From Paracoccus alcaliphilus (lineage in GTDB: Bacteria > Pseudomonadota > Alphaproteobacteria > Rhodobacterales > Rhodobacteraceae), in NCBI RefSeq assembly GCF_028553725.1, contig NZ_CP067124.1, forward strand, positions 3,110,001-3,174,000: a DNA stretch of 64,000 bases. Direction: 5' to 3'. Both the position numbers and the translations under genes were made by a program. This document shows, in pieces, positions 55,938 to 64,000 of this stretch. How positions within the stretch are numbered: position 1 is the stretch's first letter; the number at the start of each line of letters is the position of its first letter. The notes under the pieces are model-generated. The model was not told the DNA's origin and made no database searches. It worked only from the letters and a program-made list of their open reading frames with translations.

Positions 55938-56813
55938 ATGACGGTTCAGACGGTGGGCGTGATCGGCGCAGGTCAGATGGGCAACGGCATCGCCCATGTT
56001 TTTGCCCTGGCAGGCTATGACGTGCTGATGAGCGACATCAGCCAGGAAGCGCTGGACAAGGCGCTGGCACTGATCGACCGCAATCTGGAACGTCAGGTCA
56101 GCCGCGACAGGATCAGCGCCGACGAAAAGAAGGCCGCGCTGGGTCGTATCCGCACCACGCTGAAACTGGCCGATCTGGGCCAGACCGATCTGGTGATCGA
56201 AGCCGCAACCGAACGCGAGACCGTCAAGCAGGCGATCTTCGAGGATCTGGTCCCGCATCTGAAACCGAATACGATCCTGACCTCGAACACCTCGTCGATC
56301 TCGATCACGCGGCTGGCCAGCCGCACCGACCGGCCGGAAAAATTCATGGGCTTCCACTTCATGAACCCGGTCCCGGTGATGCAACTGGTCGAGTTGATCC
56401 GCGGCATCGCCACCGATCAGGAAACCTACAGCACCCTGCACAAGGTGGTCGAAAAGCTGGGCAAGACCGCCGCCAGCGCCGAGGATTTCCCCGCCTTCAT
56501 CGTCAACCGCATCCTGATGCCGATGATCAACGAGGCGGTCTATACCCTCTATGAAGGCGTCGGGAACGTCAAATCCATCGACGAATCGATGAAGCTGGGC
56601 GCCAACCATCCGATGGGCCCGCTGGAGCTGGCCGACTTCATCGGGCTGGACACCTGCCTTGCCATCATGAACGTGCTGCATGACGGGCTGGCCGACACCA
56701 AATACCGCCCTTGCCCGCTGCTGACGAAATATGTCGAGGCCGGGTGGCTGGGCCGCAAAACCGGGCGCGGTTTCTACGATTATCGCGGCGACACGCCGGT
56801 TCCGACGCGCTGA
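55938..56813 (+). CDS. 3-hydroxybutyryl-CoA dehydrogenase
   Basis: NAD-dependent oxidation of (S)-3-hydroxybutanoyl-CoA to acetoacetyl-CoA in beta-oxidation and butanoate metabolism. The 291-aa protein has GVIGAGQMGNGIAHVFALAG at the N-terminus, DLVIEAATERETVKQAIFED and SNTSSISITRLASRTDRPEK, and the catalytic His in GFHFMNPVPVMQLVE. ATG 55938 was chosen; the longer frame begins in the etfA terminator. It forms a functional set with etfBA, although the terminator suggests separate transcription. Confidence 0.94.
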   Translation: MTVQTVGVIGAGQMGNGIAHVFALAGYDVLMSDISQEALDKALALIDRNLERQVSRDRISADEKKAALGRIRTTLKLADLGQTDLVIEAATERETVKQAIFEDLVPHLKPNTILTSNTSSISITRLASRTDRPEKFMGFHFMNPVPVMQLVELIRGIATDQETYSTLHKVVEKLGKTAASAEDFPAFIVNRILMPMINEAVYTLYEGVGNVKSIDESMKLGANHPMGPLELADFIGLDTCLAIMNVLHDGLADTKYRPCPLLTKYVEAGWLGRKTGRGFYDYRGDTPVPTR

Positions 56814-56902
56814 TCGCCCCTGGTTGGTCGTTTTCAGACGTGCATTCTGCGGCAAACCGGGTTTGACTGACGGAACAATCAAGAACCCTGCAGGAGGTAA
56901 CG

Positions 56903-57838
56903 ATGAAGATCCTCACATCCACAGGCGCCGCGCTGCTGCTGTCGGCGCTGGCCCTGCCCGCGCTTGCCGATGATGCCTCAAGCTGCGGCACGGTGCGGTT
57001 CTCGGATCCCGGCTGGACCGATATCACCGCGACCAATGGCGTGGCGGCGGTGCTGCTGACGGCGCTTGGCTATACGCCCGACATTCCGACGCTGTCGGTG
57101 CCGGTCGGCTATGAGGCGCTGAAGAATGGCCAGACCGATGTGTTTCTGGGCAATTGGCTGCCCGCGCAGCAAAGCTTCCGCGACGATCTGGACGCGCATG
57201 GCAGCATCGTCGAACTGGTGCAGAACCTCGAAGGCGCGAAATTCACCCTTGCGGTGAACAAGGCCGGGGCCGATGCGGGCGTCGCCGATTTCGCCGATCT
57301 GGACGCGCAGCGGGACGCCTTTGACGGCAAGATCTATGGGATCGAGCCCGGCGCCCCCGCGAACCAGTCGATTCAGGCGATGATCGAAGCCGACGAGTTC
57401 GGGCTGGGCGACTGGGAACTGGTCGAAAGCGGCGAACAGGCGATGCTGGCGCAGGTCTCGCGCAGCGGCAGCAGCCCGGTGGTGTTTCTGGCATGGGCAC
57501 CGCATCCGATGAACGAGGCGATCGAGATCACCTATCTGTCGGGCGGCGACGCGCAGTTCGGACCGGATTTCGGCGGCGCGACCGTTCACACGCTGGCGCG
57601 CGAGGAATGGGTCGAGGCCTGCCCCAATGCCGCCAAACTGTTCAGCCAGTTGATCTTTGACGTGCCGATGGAAAACGTGCTGATGGGCAGGATTCTGGAT
57701 GACGGAATGGACCCTCAGGACGCCGCCAAAGAATGGATAGCCGAAAATCCGGACCGCGTTCAGGGCTGGCTGGATGGCGTCAGCACGCTGGACGGAGAAC
57801 CCGGCGCCGAGGCAGTACTGGCAGCGGTAGAGAAGTGA
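56903..57838 (+). CDS. Choline/betaine-type ABC transporter substrate-binding protein (ChoX-like)
   Basis: Periplasmic binding protein (311 aa) of the OpuAC/ProX family, closest in form to choline-binding ChoX of rhizobia. The signal peptide is MKILTSTGAALLLSALALPA ending LADD. Aromatic ligand residues for a quaternary ammonium group appear in SDPGWTDITATNG, FLGNWLPAQQ and VFLAWAPHPMN. GGAGG precedes the ATG. Its stop overlaps the GTG start of choline sulfatase, so the ligand may be choline-O-sulfate or choline. No permease or ATPase gene follows; these must be elsewhere. Confidence 0.87.
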   Translation: MKILTSTGAALLLSALALPALADDASSCGTVRFSDPGWTDITATNGVAAVLLTALGYTPDIPTLSVPVGYEALKNGQTDVFLGNWLPAQQSFRDDLDAHGSIVELVQNLEGAKFTLAVNKAGADAGVADFADLDAQRDAFDGKIYGIEPGAPANQSIQAMIEADEFGLGDWELVESGEQAMLAQVSRSGSSPVVFLAWAPHPMNEAIEITYLSGGDAQFGPDFGGATVHTLAREEWVEACPNAAKLFSQLIFDVPMENVLMGRILDDGMDPQDAAKEWIAENPDRVQGWLDGVSTLDGEPGAEAVLAAVEK

Positions 57839-59328
57839 CAAAACCGGATATTCTGATCCTGATGGCGGATCAACTGTCGGGGGTGCTGTTCCCCGACGGT
57901 CCCGCCGATTTTCTGCATGTGCCGAATCTGCGGCGGCTGACCGAACGCTCGACGCGTTTTGCCAATACCTATACCGGCAGCCCGCTTTGCGCGCCGGGGC
58001 GGGCCAGCTTCATGTCAGGGCAATTGCCGCGCCGCACCCGAGTTTACGACAATGCGGCTGAATTTGCGTCCGACATCCCGACCTATGCCCATCACCTGCG
58101 CCGGGCGGGTTATCAGACCACGCTGTCGGGCAAGATGCATTTCGTCGGCCCCGACCAGTTGCACGGGTTCGAGGAGCGGCTGACGACCGATATCTATCCC
58201 GCCGATTTCGGCTGGACCCCGGATTACCGCAAACCGGGAGAGCGGATCGACTGGTGGTATCACAATCTGGGTTCCGTCACCGGCGCGGGCGTGGCCGAGA
58301 TCACCAACCAGTTGGAATATGACGACGAGGTCGGCTATCACGCCTGCCACAAGCTCTATGATCTGGCGCGCAGCCGCGATCGGCGGCCGTGGTGCCTGAC
58401 GGTCAGCTTCACCCATCCGCATGATCCCTTCGTGGCCCGGCGCAAATACTGGGATCTGTATGAAGGCATCCCGCAGCTGGAGCCGCCCGAGCCTGTCGCC
58501 TATGCCGATCAGGACCCGCATTCGCAGCGGCTGATGGATGCCTGTGACTGGCGCGAATTCGACATCACGCCCGACCATATCCGCCGGGCGCGGCAGGGCT
58601 ATTTCGCCAATATCAGCTATATCGACGACAAGATCGGCGAAATTCTGGATGTGCTGGACGCCACCGGGCAGGACCCGATCATCCTGTTCTTGTCCGATCA
58701 TGGCGAGATGCTGGGCGAGCGCGGGCTTTGGTTCAAGATGAGCTTTTTCGAAGGCTCGGCCCGTGTGCCGCTGATGATCAGGGCGCCGGGGATGGAACCG
58801 GGGCGCGTCGATCAGCCGGTCAGCACCATCGACGTGTTGCCGACGCTGTGCGATCTGGCCGGGTTGCCGATGGACGAGATCGCCCCCTGGACCGACGGCG
58901 TGTCGCTGGCACGTGGGGCGGATCGCGGCCCGGTGCCGATAGAATACGCGGCCGAGGGCAGCATCACCCCGCTGGTTGCGCTGCGCGACGGGCGCTGGAA
59001 ATATGTGGCCTGCAATGCCGATCCCGAAATGCTGTTCGATCTGGACACCGATCCGGCCGAGCGGCGCAATCTGGCGTGCGATCCCGACCATTCGGTGACG
59101 CTTGACCATATGCGGACGCAGGCGCAGCGGCGCTGGGATCTGGACGCCTATGACGCCGAGGTGCGCCAGTCGCAGGCACGGCGCTGGATCGTCTATGAGG
59201 CGCTGCGCAACGGGGCCTATTACCCCTGGGACCATCAGCCCCTGCAACGCGCGTCCGAACGCTACATGCGCAACCACATGGATCTGAACGTGCTGGAGGA
59301 CAACCAGCGCTTCCCCCGCAGCGAATAG
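57835..59328 (+). CDS. betC: Choline-sulfatase
   Basis: Hydrolyses choline-O-sulfate to choline and sulfate, feeding glycine betaine synthesis and sulfur supply. The 497-aa sulfatase starts at GTG 57835 (VTKPDILILMADQLSG). It carries the formylglycine motif C-A-P-G-R in GSPLCAPGRASFMSGQ near residue 55, the metal motif LFLSDHGEMLGERGLWFK and the BetC-type C-terminus RYMRNHMDLNVLEDNQRFPR. The Cys-type motif needs a formylglycine-generating enzyme encoded elsewhere. GTGA overlap with the binding-protein gene implies coupled translation. betA, betB and betI are not in this window. Confidence 0.92.
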   Translation: MTKPDILILMADQLSGVLFPDGPADFLHVPNLRRLTERSTRFANTYTGSPLCAPGRASFMSGQLPRRTRVYDNAAEFASDIPTYAHHLRRAGYQTTLSGKMHFVGPDQLHGFEERLTTDIYPADFGWTPDYRKPGERIDWWYHNLGSVTGAGVAEITNQLEYDDEVGYHACHKLYDLARSRDRRPWCLTVSFTHPHDPFVARRKYWDLYEGIPQLEPPEPVAYADQDPHSQRLMDACDWREFDITPDHIRRARQGYFANISYIDDKIGEILDVLDATGQDPIILFLSDHGEMLGERGLWFKMSFFEGSARVPLMIRAPGMEPGRVDQPVSTIDVLPTLCDLAGLPMDEIAPWTDGVSLARGADRGPVPIEYAAEGSITPLVALRDGRWKYVACNADPEMLFDLDTDPAERRNLACDPDHSVTLDHMRTQAQRRWDLDAYDAEVRQSQARRWIVYEALRNGAYYPWDHQPLQRASERYMRNHMDLNVLEDNQRFPRSE

Positions 59329-59331
59329 GCG

Positions 59332-59362
59332 AAGGGCCGGTCATCCCGGCCCTTTCCTTCAT
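59332..59362 (+). terminator. Terminator after betC
   Basis: AAGGGCCGG-TCATC-CCGGCCCTT followed by TCCTTCATTC, 3 bases after the betC stop. It also lies at the end of the convergent DUF2852 gene. Confidence 0.75.
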
Positions 59363-59365
59363 TCA

Positions 59366-59764
59366 TCACGCCTCGGCCTTGTCGTCGCGTTGCTGCATGA
59401 ACTGGTCGAATTCCGCCTTGTCCTTGGCCTCGCGCAGTTTTTGCAGGAAACCCACGAAATCGCGGTGCTCATCCTCCAGCCGTTTCAGCGTCTCGCTGCG
59501 ATAGGCGTCGAAAGCCGAGTTTCCGGTGGGCGCGGCGTAATAGCGCGCGCTGCTGCGTTTGCTGCTGCATCCGAACATGCGTTTACTCCAGATCATATAG
59601 GCAAGGACGGCGAGACCCACCGGCCAGAACAGCACGAACCCAAGGACCATCGTCACGATCCATGCGGGCCGCCCGCGCTCATCCAGCCAGTCGCGGGCGC
59701 GACCGACCGGGCCGGTGATTCCGGTCATGTGGCATCCCGGCAGATGTTGCGATGCACTGTGCAT
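59366..59764 (-). CDS. DUF2852-type membrane protein
   Basis: A 132-aa protein with a central hydrophobic helix (PAWIVTMVLGFVLFWPVGLA) and a charged C-terminal half (SAFDAYRSETLKRLEDEHRD) likely to be coiled coil; this is the layout of DUF2852 proteins in alphaproteobacteria. ATG 59764 was chosen because GGAGG sits six bases upstream; an internal ATG at 59728 has no such site. An AT-rich inverted repeat lies in front of it. Function unknown. Confidence 0.75.
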   Translation of the reverse strand: MHSASQHLPGCHMTGITGPVGRARDWLDERGRPAWIVTMVLGFVLFWPVGLAVLAYMIWSKRMFGCSSKRSSARYYAAPTGNSAFDAYRSETLKRLEDEHRDFVGFLQKLREAKDKAEFDQFMQQRDDKAEA

Positions 59765-59775
59765 CAGGAACCTCC

Positions 59776-59800
59776 ATGTTAATGTTAATCACATTTACAT
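59776..59800. promoter_or_regulatory. AT-rich imperfect inverted repeat upstream of the DUF2852 gene
   Basis: ATGTTAAT (59776-59783) and ATTTACAT (59793-59800) are inverted with one mismatch and lie just ahead of the DUF2852 gene's ribosome-binding site, 46 bp from the stop of a TetR gene. A TetR operator is a reasonable guess. Confidence 0.35.
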
Positions 59801-59845
59801 AGATGTGCAGAAGCGGCCCGCCCGTCAAGACCCCCTGCGCATTTT

Positions 59846-60460
59846 TCAGTCGGGGATCATCCCAAGCCCGCGCAGATAGATGATTGCGGCGCTTTCCAGC
59901 ATCTCGGATGGCTCGATCGAGCTGCGCCCGCCCGGTCGCCCGCGCGAAAACAGCTCGACCACGCCGTGGCTCAGCGCCCAGATGTGGTTGGCGACCATCC
60001 GCGCCGGCGGGCGCTGGTCGGGTGGCAGACGTTCGGCCAGAATCCCCGCCGCGCCCAGCAGCACGCCCTGCGCCCGGTTCGAGGCATGGGAAAGCTCTGC
60101 ATTGCCGGCAATCGAGATGCCGGATTCGAACATTGCCATATAGAACCCCGGCCGTTCGCGCGCGAAATCCAGATAGGCCTGCCCCATCCGCAGGAAGGCC
60201 GACAGCGGTTTCGGGCGGCCATCGTCAAAGGCGCGTTCCAGCCGGTCGGCAAATTCCAGAAACCCCTGCCGGGCGACCTCTTGCAGCAGTTCCTCGCGCC
60301 CCTTGAAATGGCGATAGGGCGCGGCGGGCGAGACCCCGGCGCGACGCGCGGCCTCGGTCAGCGTAAAGGCCTGCGGTCCCATTTCCTGGATCAGCGCCGA
60401 AGTCGCATCGACCAGCGCCTGCCGCAGATTGCCGTGATGATAGGATCTGCGCTCGGCCAC
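59846..60460 (-). CDS. TetR/AcrR-family regulator with a WHG-type C-terminal domain
   Basis: A 204-aa repressor. The N-terminal helix-turn-helix is FTLTEAARRAGVSPAAPYRH followed by FKGREELLQEV; the C-terminal part contains MVANHIWALSHGVVELFSRG, the pattern of the TetR_C_33 (WHG) domain. A GTG start at 60460, eight bases after the HPr gene stop, is proposed because YHHGNLRQALVDAT is the normal start of this subgroup. The ligand is unknown. It may be expressed with the PTS genes and may act on the DUF2852 gene downstream. It does not look like BetI. Confidence 0.8.
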   Translation of the reverse strand: MAERRSYHHGNLRQALVDATSALIQEMGPQAFTLTEAARRAGVSPAAPYRHFKGREELLQEVARQGFLEFADRLERAFDDGRPKPLSAFLRMGQAYLDFARERPGFYMAMFESGISIAGNAELSHASNRAQGVLLGAAGILAERLPPDQRPPARMVANHIWALSHGVVELFSRGRPGGRSSIEPSEMLESAAIIYLRGLGMIPD

Positions 60461-60467
60461 AACCGGC

Positions 60468-60746
60468 CTACATGCCTTCGCCGAAATAATCAGCGACCAG
60501 CGCCTGCAAGGCATCGGCCAGCGGCACCGCATCGGGACCGCGGGTCGTGACCTGGATCCGGCTGCCACGCGGGGCGGTCAGCATCAGCAGGCCCATGATC
60601 GAATCGCCCGACACGCACAGCCCGTCCTTCGCCACCTCGGCCTGCGCATCGAATTTCTCGACCAGATCGACGAACTTGGCGCTGGCGCGGGCGTGAAGGC
60701 CCTTGACGTTGATGATCTGAAGTTCGCGGGTAACGGATGAACTCAT
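60468..60746 (-). CDS. Phosphocarrier protein HPr
   Basis: Phosphocarrier of a regulatory PTS (92 aa). The EI/EIIA phosphorylation site is H18 in INVKGLHARASAKF, and the HPr-kinase serine is S49 in VSGDSIMGLLML. The ATG overlaps the PTS IIA gene stop as ATGA. With the IIA protein and the HPr kinase upstream, it forms the incomplete alphaproteobacterial PTS used for regulation rather than sugar uptake. Confidence 0.93.
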   Translation of the reverse strand: MSSSVTRELQIINVKGLHARASAKFVDLVEKFDAQAEVAKDGLCVSGDSIMGLLMLTAPRGSRIQVTTRGPDAVPLADALQALVADYFGEGM

Positions 60747-61165
60747 CTGGCGTGATTTCCCGAATCAGCGACGGCTTCCAGAGGGACGTTGTACGAGTTG
60801 ATGTATTTCCGCCCGGCTTCCTTGGCGAATGACACCGCATCGCGCACCGGCAGATGCCGCGACTTGGCCAGCTTGACCAGCATCGGCAGGTTCGCACCGT
60901 AAAGAATGGTCCGGTTGTGGAAGGCACAGGCCGGCAGCGACAGGTTCGAGGGCGAGCCGCCGAACAGGTCGGTCACCACCACGACTCCATCACCCCGGTC
61001 CACCGAATCTGCGGCGGCCCGGATTTCAGCCGTTTTCGCGGCCCGGTCGTGGTCATCCTCTATCATCACGGCCGCGATCCCGTTCTGGGGACCCACGACA
61101 TGCTCGACAGCGGACAGATATTCTCGCGCCAAACCACCATGCGCAACGATGACAATTCCGATCAA
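60743..61165 (-). CDS. PTS IIA component, mannose/sorbose (fructose-regulatory) type
   Basis: A 140-aa EIIA-Man domain protein, with H9 in MIGIVIVAHGGLAREYL the phosphorylation site, then VVVVTDLFGGSPSNLSL and GANLPMLVKLAKSRHLPV. The frame begins with TTG at 61165, with GGTGGAG upstream on the minus strand; no ATG lies before the conserved histidine. No IIB, IIC or IID genes are near, so a signalling role is likely. It lies 36 bp after rapZ. Confidence 0.9.
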   Translation of the reverse strand: MIGIVIVAHGGLAREYLSAVEHVVGPQNGIAAVMIEDDHDRAAKTAEIRAAADSVDRGDGVVVVTDLFGGSPSNLSLPACAFHNRTILYGANLPMLVKLAKSRHLPVRDAVSFAKEAGRKYINSYNVPLEAVADSGNHAR

Positions 61166-61201
61166 CGCGCTCCACCAAGTCCAAAGGGCCGTTTCATGTC
61201 A

Positions 61202-62173
61202 TCACCCTGCTTCCGCGTTGTGCATCCGCGCCTGATCGGGCGGCAGCACATCACCGGAAGAAGACGACGCCATGACACGGCGCTCAAGTTCCCGATGTCT
61301 TATTGACACCGGCCAGCCAGCATCTGCAAGCGCAACCGCCATCTTTTCCACCATTGTGACAGAACGGTGTTGCCCTCCGGTACACCCGAAACCGATGGCC
61401 AGATGCGATTTCCCCTCCTCGACATGCGCGGGAAGCAGGAAAAGTATCAGATCGCGGATACGACTGGAAAATTCGTCATAGCGGGGGTCGGCGCCCACGA
61501 ACAACTGCACCTCGGGGTCGCGGCCGTCATGCGCGCGCAGTTCCGGGTCCCAATGGGGATTCGCCAGAAACCGACAGTCGAACATCAGGTCCAGCCCACG
61601 CGGCACCCCGCGCTTGTAGGAAAACGAATGCAGCGACACGCTGAGCCGTCGCCGATCCGCCCGGTCGAACCAGTCGCCCAGTTCGGTCTTCAGGTCATGG
61701 GGCGACAGTTCCGACGTATCGACCAGCACATCGGCCCGCACCCGGATCGGCGCCAGCATGTCGATCTCGGCCATGATCCCGGCCATGGGAGAGCCCTGCG
61801 GCATCAGCGGATGCCGGCGCCGGGTCTCGCTGTAGCGGCGCACCAGCACATCGGCCGCCGCGTCCAGATACAGCACCTCGGGGGCGAAATCGGGATTGCG
61901 GGTCAGCATGTCGATCAGTTCGATCACATTCGAGGTCGAGAAATCCCGGTTCCGCACGTCCAGCCCCAAGGCCAGCGGTGCCGGGCGGGGCGTGCCGTCC
62001 AGCAGTCGCGGCACCAACGACAGCGGCAGGTTGTCGATGGCCTCGAAGCCCAGATCCTCCAGCACATTGATCGCGGTCGAGCGTCCGGCGCCCGACGGCC
62101 CGGTCACAAGCACGACCCGCTGCCCTTCCCTGGGCAACGTCTGCTGGTCGAATTCCGCTGTGTTCTCAGCCAT
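61202..62173 (-). CDS. rapZ: RNase adapter protein RapZ (YvcJ family nucleotide-binding protein)
   Basis: P-loop protein (323 aa) that in E. coli guides RNase E to the GlmZ small RNA and controls amino-sugar synthesis. Walker A is [35 protein letters not shown] and [16 protein letters not shown] are family blocks. ATG 62173 ([10 protein letters not shown]) was taken; in-frame ATGs at 62185 and 62206 are possible. hprK-rapZ-IIA-HPr is the standard alphaproteobacterial order. Whether a GlmZ-like RNA exists here is unknown. Confidence 0.9.
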   Translation of the reverse strand: MAENTAEFDQQTLPREGQRVVLVTGPSGAGRSTAINVLEDLGFEAIDNLPLSLVPRLLDGTPRPAPLALGLDVRNRDFSTSNVIELIDMLTRNPDFAPEVLYLDAAADVLVRRYSETRRRHPLMPQGSPMAGIMAEIDMLAPIRVRADVLVDTSELSPHDLKTELGDWFDRADRRRLSVSLHSFSYKRGVPRGLDLMFDCRFLANPHWDPELRAHDGRDPEVQLFVGADPRYDEFSSRIRDLILFLLPAHVEEGKSHLAIGFGCTGGQHRSVTMVEKMAVALADAGWPVSIRHRELERRVMASSSSGDVLPPDQARMHNAEAG

Positions 62174-62215
62174 TCCCGGCCCCATACCTTTCCGGCAGGT
62201 CACCATTCCGTCCGA

Positions 62216-62626
62216 TCAATCCGCACGACCGAACAACATCATCTGCCGCAATGCAGCATAAAGATGCGGGCGAAAGGGTCCGAAAACAAGGGGCAGCGGC
62301 ATCCCCAGCAGGTCACGGGTCCGGGACTGTGGCAAACGATCCTCTTCCGCCTGCCCCAGATCGACAACAAGATGCAGGGGCGCCATGTCCAGCGCCCCGG
62401 CCCGCAGGATCCCGATCCCACGTGCCTCGATCCGGCCCCGGATCGCCTGCGGGGCCGAGGCCATGACCCGCCCATCCGCCAGCCGCAGATCGGTGCGGTC
62501 ATCCGCGACCAGCAGCGCCCCCACCGCCATCAGTTCCAGCGCCAATGTGGACTTGCCCGAACCCGACGGCCCAAGGATCAGCAACCCCTGTCCATTCAGT
62601 GCCACCGTCGTCGCATGAAGCTGCAT
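62216..62626 (-). CDS. hprK: Short HPr kinase/phosphorylase (catalytic domain only)
   Basis: Phosphorylates HPr on its regulatory serine. The 136-aa product contains only the C-terminal catalytic domain: MQLHATTVALNGQGLLILGP opening into the Walker A GPSGSGKST, then VADDRTDLRLADGRVMAS and GIGILRAGALDMAPLHL. The N-terminal domain of Gram-positive HprK is missing, as is normal in alphaproteobacteria. ATG 62626 has AGGGG upstream; ATG 62701 is in frame but would overlap an operator-like repeat. Confidence 0.88.
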   Translation of the reverse strand: MQLHATTVALNGQGLLILGPSGSGKSTLALELMAVGALLVADDRTDLRLADGRVMASAPQAIRGRIEARGIGILRAGALDMAPLHLVVDLGQAEEDRLPQSRTRDLLGMPLPLVFGPFRPHLYAALRQMMLFGRAD

Positions 62627-62700
62627 CCGCGAATCACCCCTGCCCCCTGTTCGGCCCAAGAATGCCGGATTTGGGTCGCGAAGGCCCACCCGAGCCGTCA

Positions 62701-62733
62701 TGTTTGCGATAACCTTCTATGTTTACGCTAACC
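62701..62733. promoter_or_regulatory. Two LacI-type operator-like repeats upstream of pckA
   Basis: TGTTTGCGATAACC (62701-62714) and TGTTTACGCTAACC (62720-62733) are 12/14 identical direct repeats 19 bp apart, each with the half-symmetric form GTT-NN-CG-NN-AAC centred on CG, typical of LacI-family operators. They lie about 100-130 bp before the pckA ATG and 75 bp before hprK. Confidence 0.6.
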
Positions 62734-62834
62734 GCCCGCCGCCGGCTTCTTCCCTCGTGCCGACCCCGTGCTATAGCCCTGTTCATTGCGTCACAAAGCT
62801 GTCGCAGGTCTCTTCAAGTCAGGAGCAATAGCAC

Positions 62835-64000
62835 ATGACCACGCGCGTAAACCCGAACTGCCGATTGGAGGATCAGGGAATCGAGGGCCTCGGCCGGGTT
62901 TATTACAACCTGCTTGAACCAGCCCTGATGACCGAAGCCGTCGCCCGTGGCGAAGGCAAGCTGGGCCTTGGCGGCACCTTCCTTGTCTCGACCGGCGCCC
63001 ATACCGGCCGCTCGCCCAAGGACAAGTTCGTCGTCCGCACCCCCGAGGTCGAGGACACGATCTGGTGGGACAACAACAAGCCGATGGACCCCGAGGCCTT
63101 CGACCGCCTGCATGCCGACATGCTGGCCCATATGAAGGGCCGCGACTATTTCGTGCAGGACCTGTTCGGCGGCGCCGACCCGGACGAACGCCTTGACGTG
63201 CGGCTGGTCACCGAACTGGCGTGGCATGGGCTGTTCATCCGCCATATGCTGCGCCGTCCCGATGCGCAGGAACTGGCGGGCTTCACGCCGGAATTCACCA
63301 TCATCAACTGCCCCGACTTCAAGGCCGACCCGGAACGCCACGGCTGCCGCAGCGAAACCGTGATCGCGCTGAACTTCGCCAAGAAGCTGATCCTGATCGG
63401 CAACACGGCCTATGCGGGCGAGAACAAGAAATCCGTCTTTACCCTGCTGAACTACATCCTGCCGGGCAAGGGCATCATGCCGATGCATTGTTCCGCCAAC
63501 CACGCCATCGGCAATCCCGACGATTCGGCGATCTTTTTCGGCCTGTCGGGCACCGGCAAGACCACGCTTTCGGCCGATCCCTCGCGCACGCTGATCGGCG
63601 ATGACGAACACGGCTGGTCCGACAAGGGCATCTTCAACTTCGAGGGTGGCTGCTACGCCAAGACCATCAACCTGTCGGCCAAGGCCGAGCCCGAGATCTT
63701 CGCGACCTGCTCGCGCTTCGGCACCGTGATCGAGAACATGGTGTTCAACGAGGACACGCTGGAGCTGGATTTCGAGGACAACTCGATCACCGACAACATG
63801 CGCTGCGCCTATCCGCTGGACGCGATCAGCAACGCCTCGGAAACCAGCCTTGCCGGCCATCCGAAGAACGTGATCATGCTGACCTGCGACGCTTACGGCG
63901 TGCTGCCGCCCATCGCGCGGCTGACGCCTGCGCAGGCGATGTATCACTTCCTGTCGGGCTTCACCTCGAAGACGCCGGGCACCGAGGTCGGCGTGACCGA
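62835..64000 (+). CDS. pckA: Phosphoenolpyruvate carboxykinase (ATP), partial
   Basis: Gluconeogenic conversion of oxaloacetate and ATP to phosphoenolpyruvate, CO2 and ADP. 388 codons are visible, starting [20 protein letters not shown] with AGGAG upstream. Conserved parts: [17 protein letters not shown], the kinase-1a loop [18 protein letters not shown], the metal site [13 protein letters not shown], and [14 protein letters not shown]. The C-terminal ~140 residues are beyond the window. It is divergent from hprK, close to the regulatory PTS genes, and preceded by operator-like repeats. Confidence 0.96.
   Translation, partial: MTTRVNPNCRLEDQGIEGLGRVYYNLLEPALMTEAVARGEGKLGLGGTFLVSTGAHTGRSPKDKFVVRTPEVEDTIWWDNNKPMDPEAFDRLHADMLAHMKGRDYFVQDLFGGADPDERLDVRLVTELAWHGLFIRHMLRRPDAQELAGFTPEFTIINCPDFKADPERHGCRSETVIALNFAKKLILIGNTAYAGENKKSVFTLLNYILPGKGIMPMHCSANHAIGNPDDSAIFFGLSGTGKTTLSADPSRTLIGDDEHGWSDKGIFNFEGGCYAKTINLSAKAEPEIFATCSRFGTVIENMVFNEDTLELDFEDNSITDNMRCAYPLDAISNASETSLAGHPKNVIMLTCDAYGVLPPIARLTPAQAMYHFLSGFTSKTPGTEVGVT

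Noticed and set aside
59846..60460. TetR gene as the choline repressor BetI, given nearby betC
   Set aside because: The C-terminal domain has the WHG-type pattern rather than BetI features, and it sits with the PTS genes on the other strand.

Overview
The window is GC-rich (roughly two thirds G+C outside a few islands) and reads as chromosomal core DNA of an alphaproteobacterium of the family Rhodobacteraceae, most likely Paracoccus or a close relative. The electron-transfer flavoprotein pair matches, as far as I remember it, the Paracoccus denitrificans proteins almost word for word. The gene orders pyrH-frr-uppS-cdsA-dxr-rseP-bamA, dusB-ntrB-ntrC-ntrY-ntrX-trkA-trkH-hfq-hflX and hprK-rapZ-PTS IIA-HPr are typical of this group. 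The assignment is inference from gene content; no rRNA or tRNA gene was found to confirm it.

Layout. 1-6943 (minus): envelope and lipid operon ending in bamA, which runs off the left edge. 7030-10885: miaA, an AraC-type regulator, rlmE and a Ppx/GppA phosphatase. 10972-17233: cydDC exporter, a first TrkH and a secreted peptidoglycan-binding protein. 17352-21123: glyQ, a small membrane-anchored protein and glyS, where glyS carries an in-frame AT-rich foreign-looking segment. 21209-33348 (minus): nitrogen-regulation and potassium operon from dusB to hflX. 33588-39424: serine deaminase, a Pro/Thr/Ser-tailed lipoprotein, a YjbH/YjbF-like surface polysaccharide pair and a small secreted protein. 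39849-42775: Zur-like repressor divergent from hemP, RluB with a long low-complexity tail, and a tRNA adenosine deaminase. 42776-43703: IS5-family remnant and non-coding debris. 43704-48339: glyoxalase, GFA-family protein, DUF892 ferritin-like protein, ABC exporter and a solitary tuf. 48537-55778: TerB-like protein, parC, SH3 protein, SDR, HIG1-like protein, cobalamin adenosyltransferase and etfBA. 55938-59764: 3-hydroxybutyryl-CoA dehydrogenase, then a choline-type binding protein translationally coupled to choline sulfatase. 59846-64000: TetR regulator, HPr, PTS IIA, RapZ, a short HPr kinase and, divergently, pckA running off the right edge.

How the genes work together. Most genes sit in tightly packed operons with ATGA or GTGA overlaps. 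Three regulatory themes stand out: nitrogen sensing (NtrB/C and NtrY/X, both regulators lacking the sigma-54 contact motif), carbon control (PTS phosphorelay beside pckA, with two LacI-type operator-like repeats between them), and metal or haem control (Zur-like gene and hemP sharing a long palindrome).

The least ordinary signals are the glyS insertion, the pckA and zur-hemP operators, the broken IS5 transposase with a 45-bp insert, and two copies of an intergenic repeat. I saw no CRISPR array, prophage, defence island or secondary-metabolite cluster.
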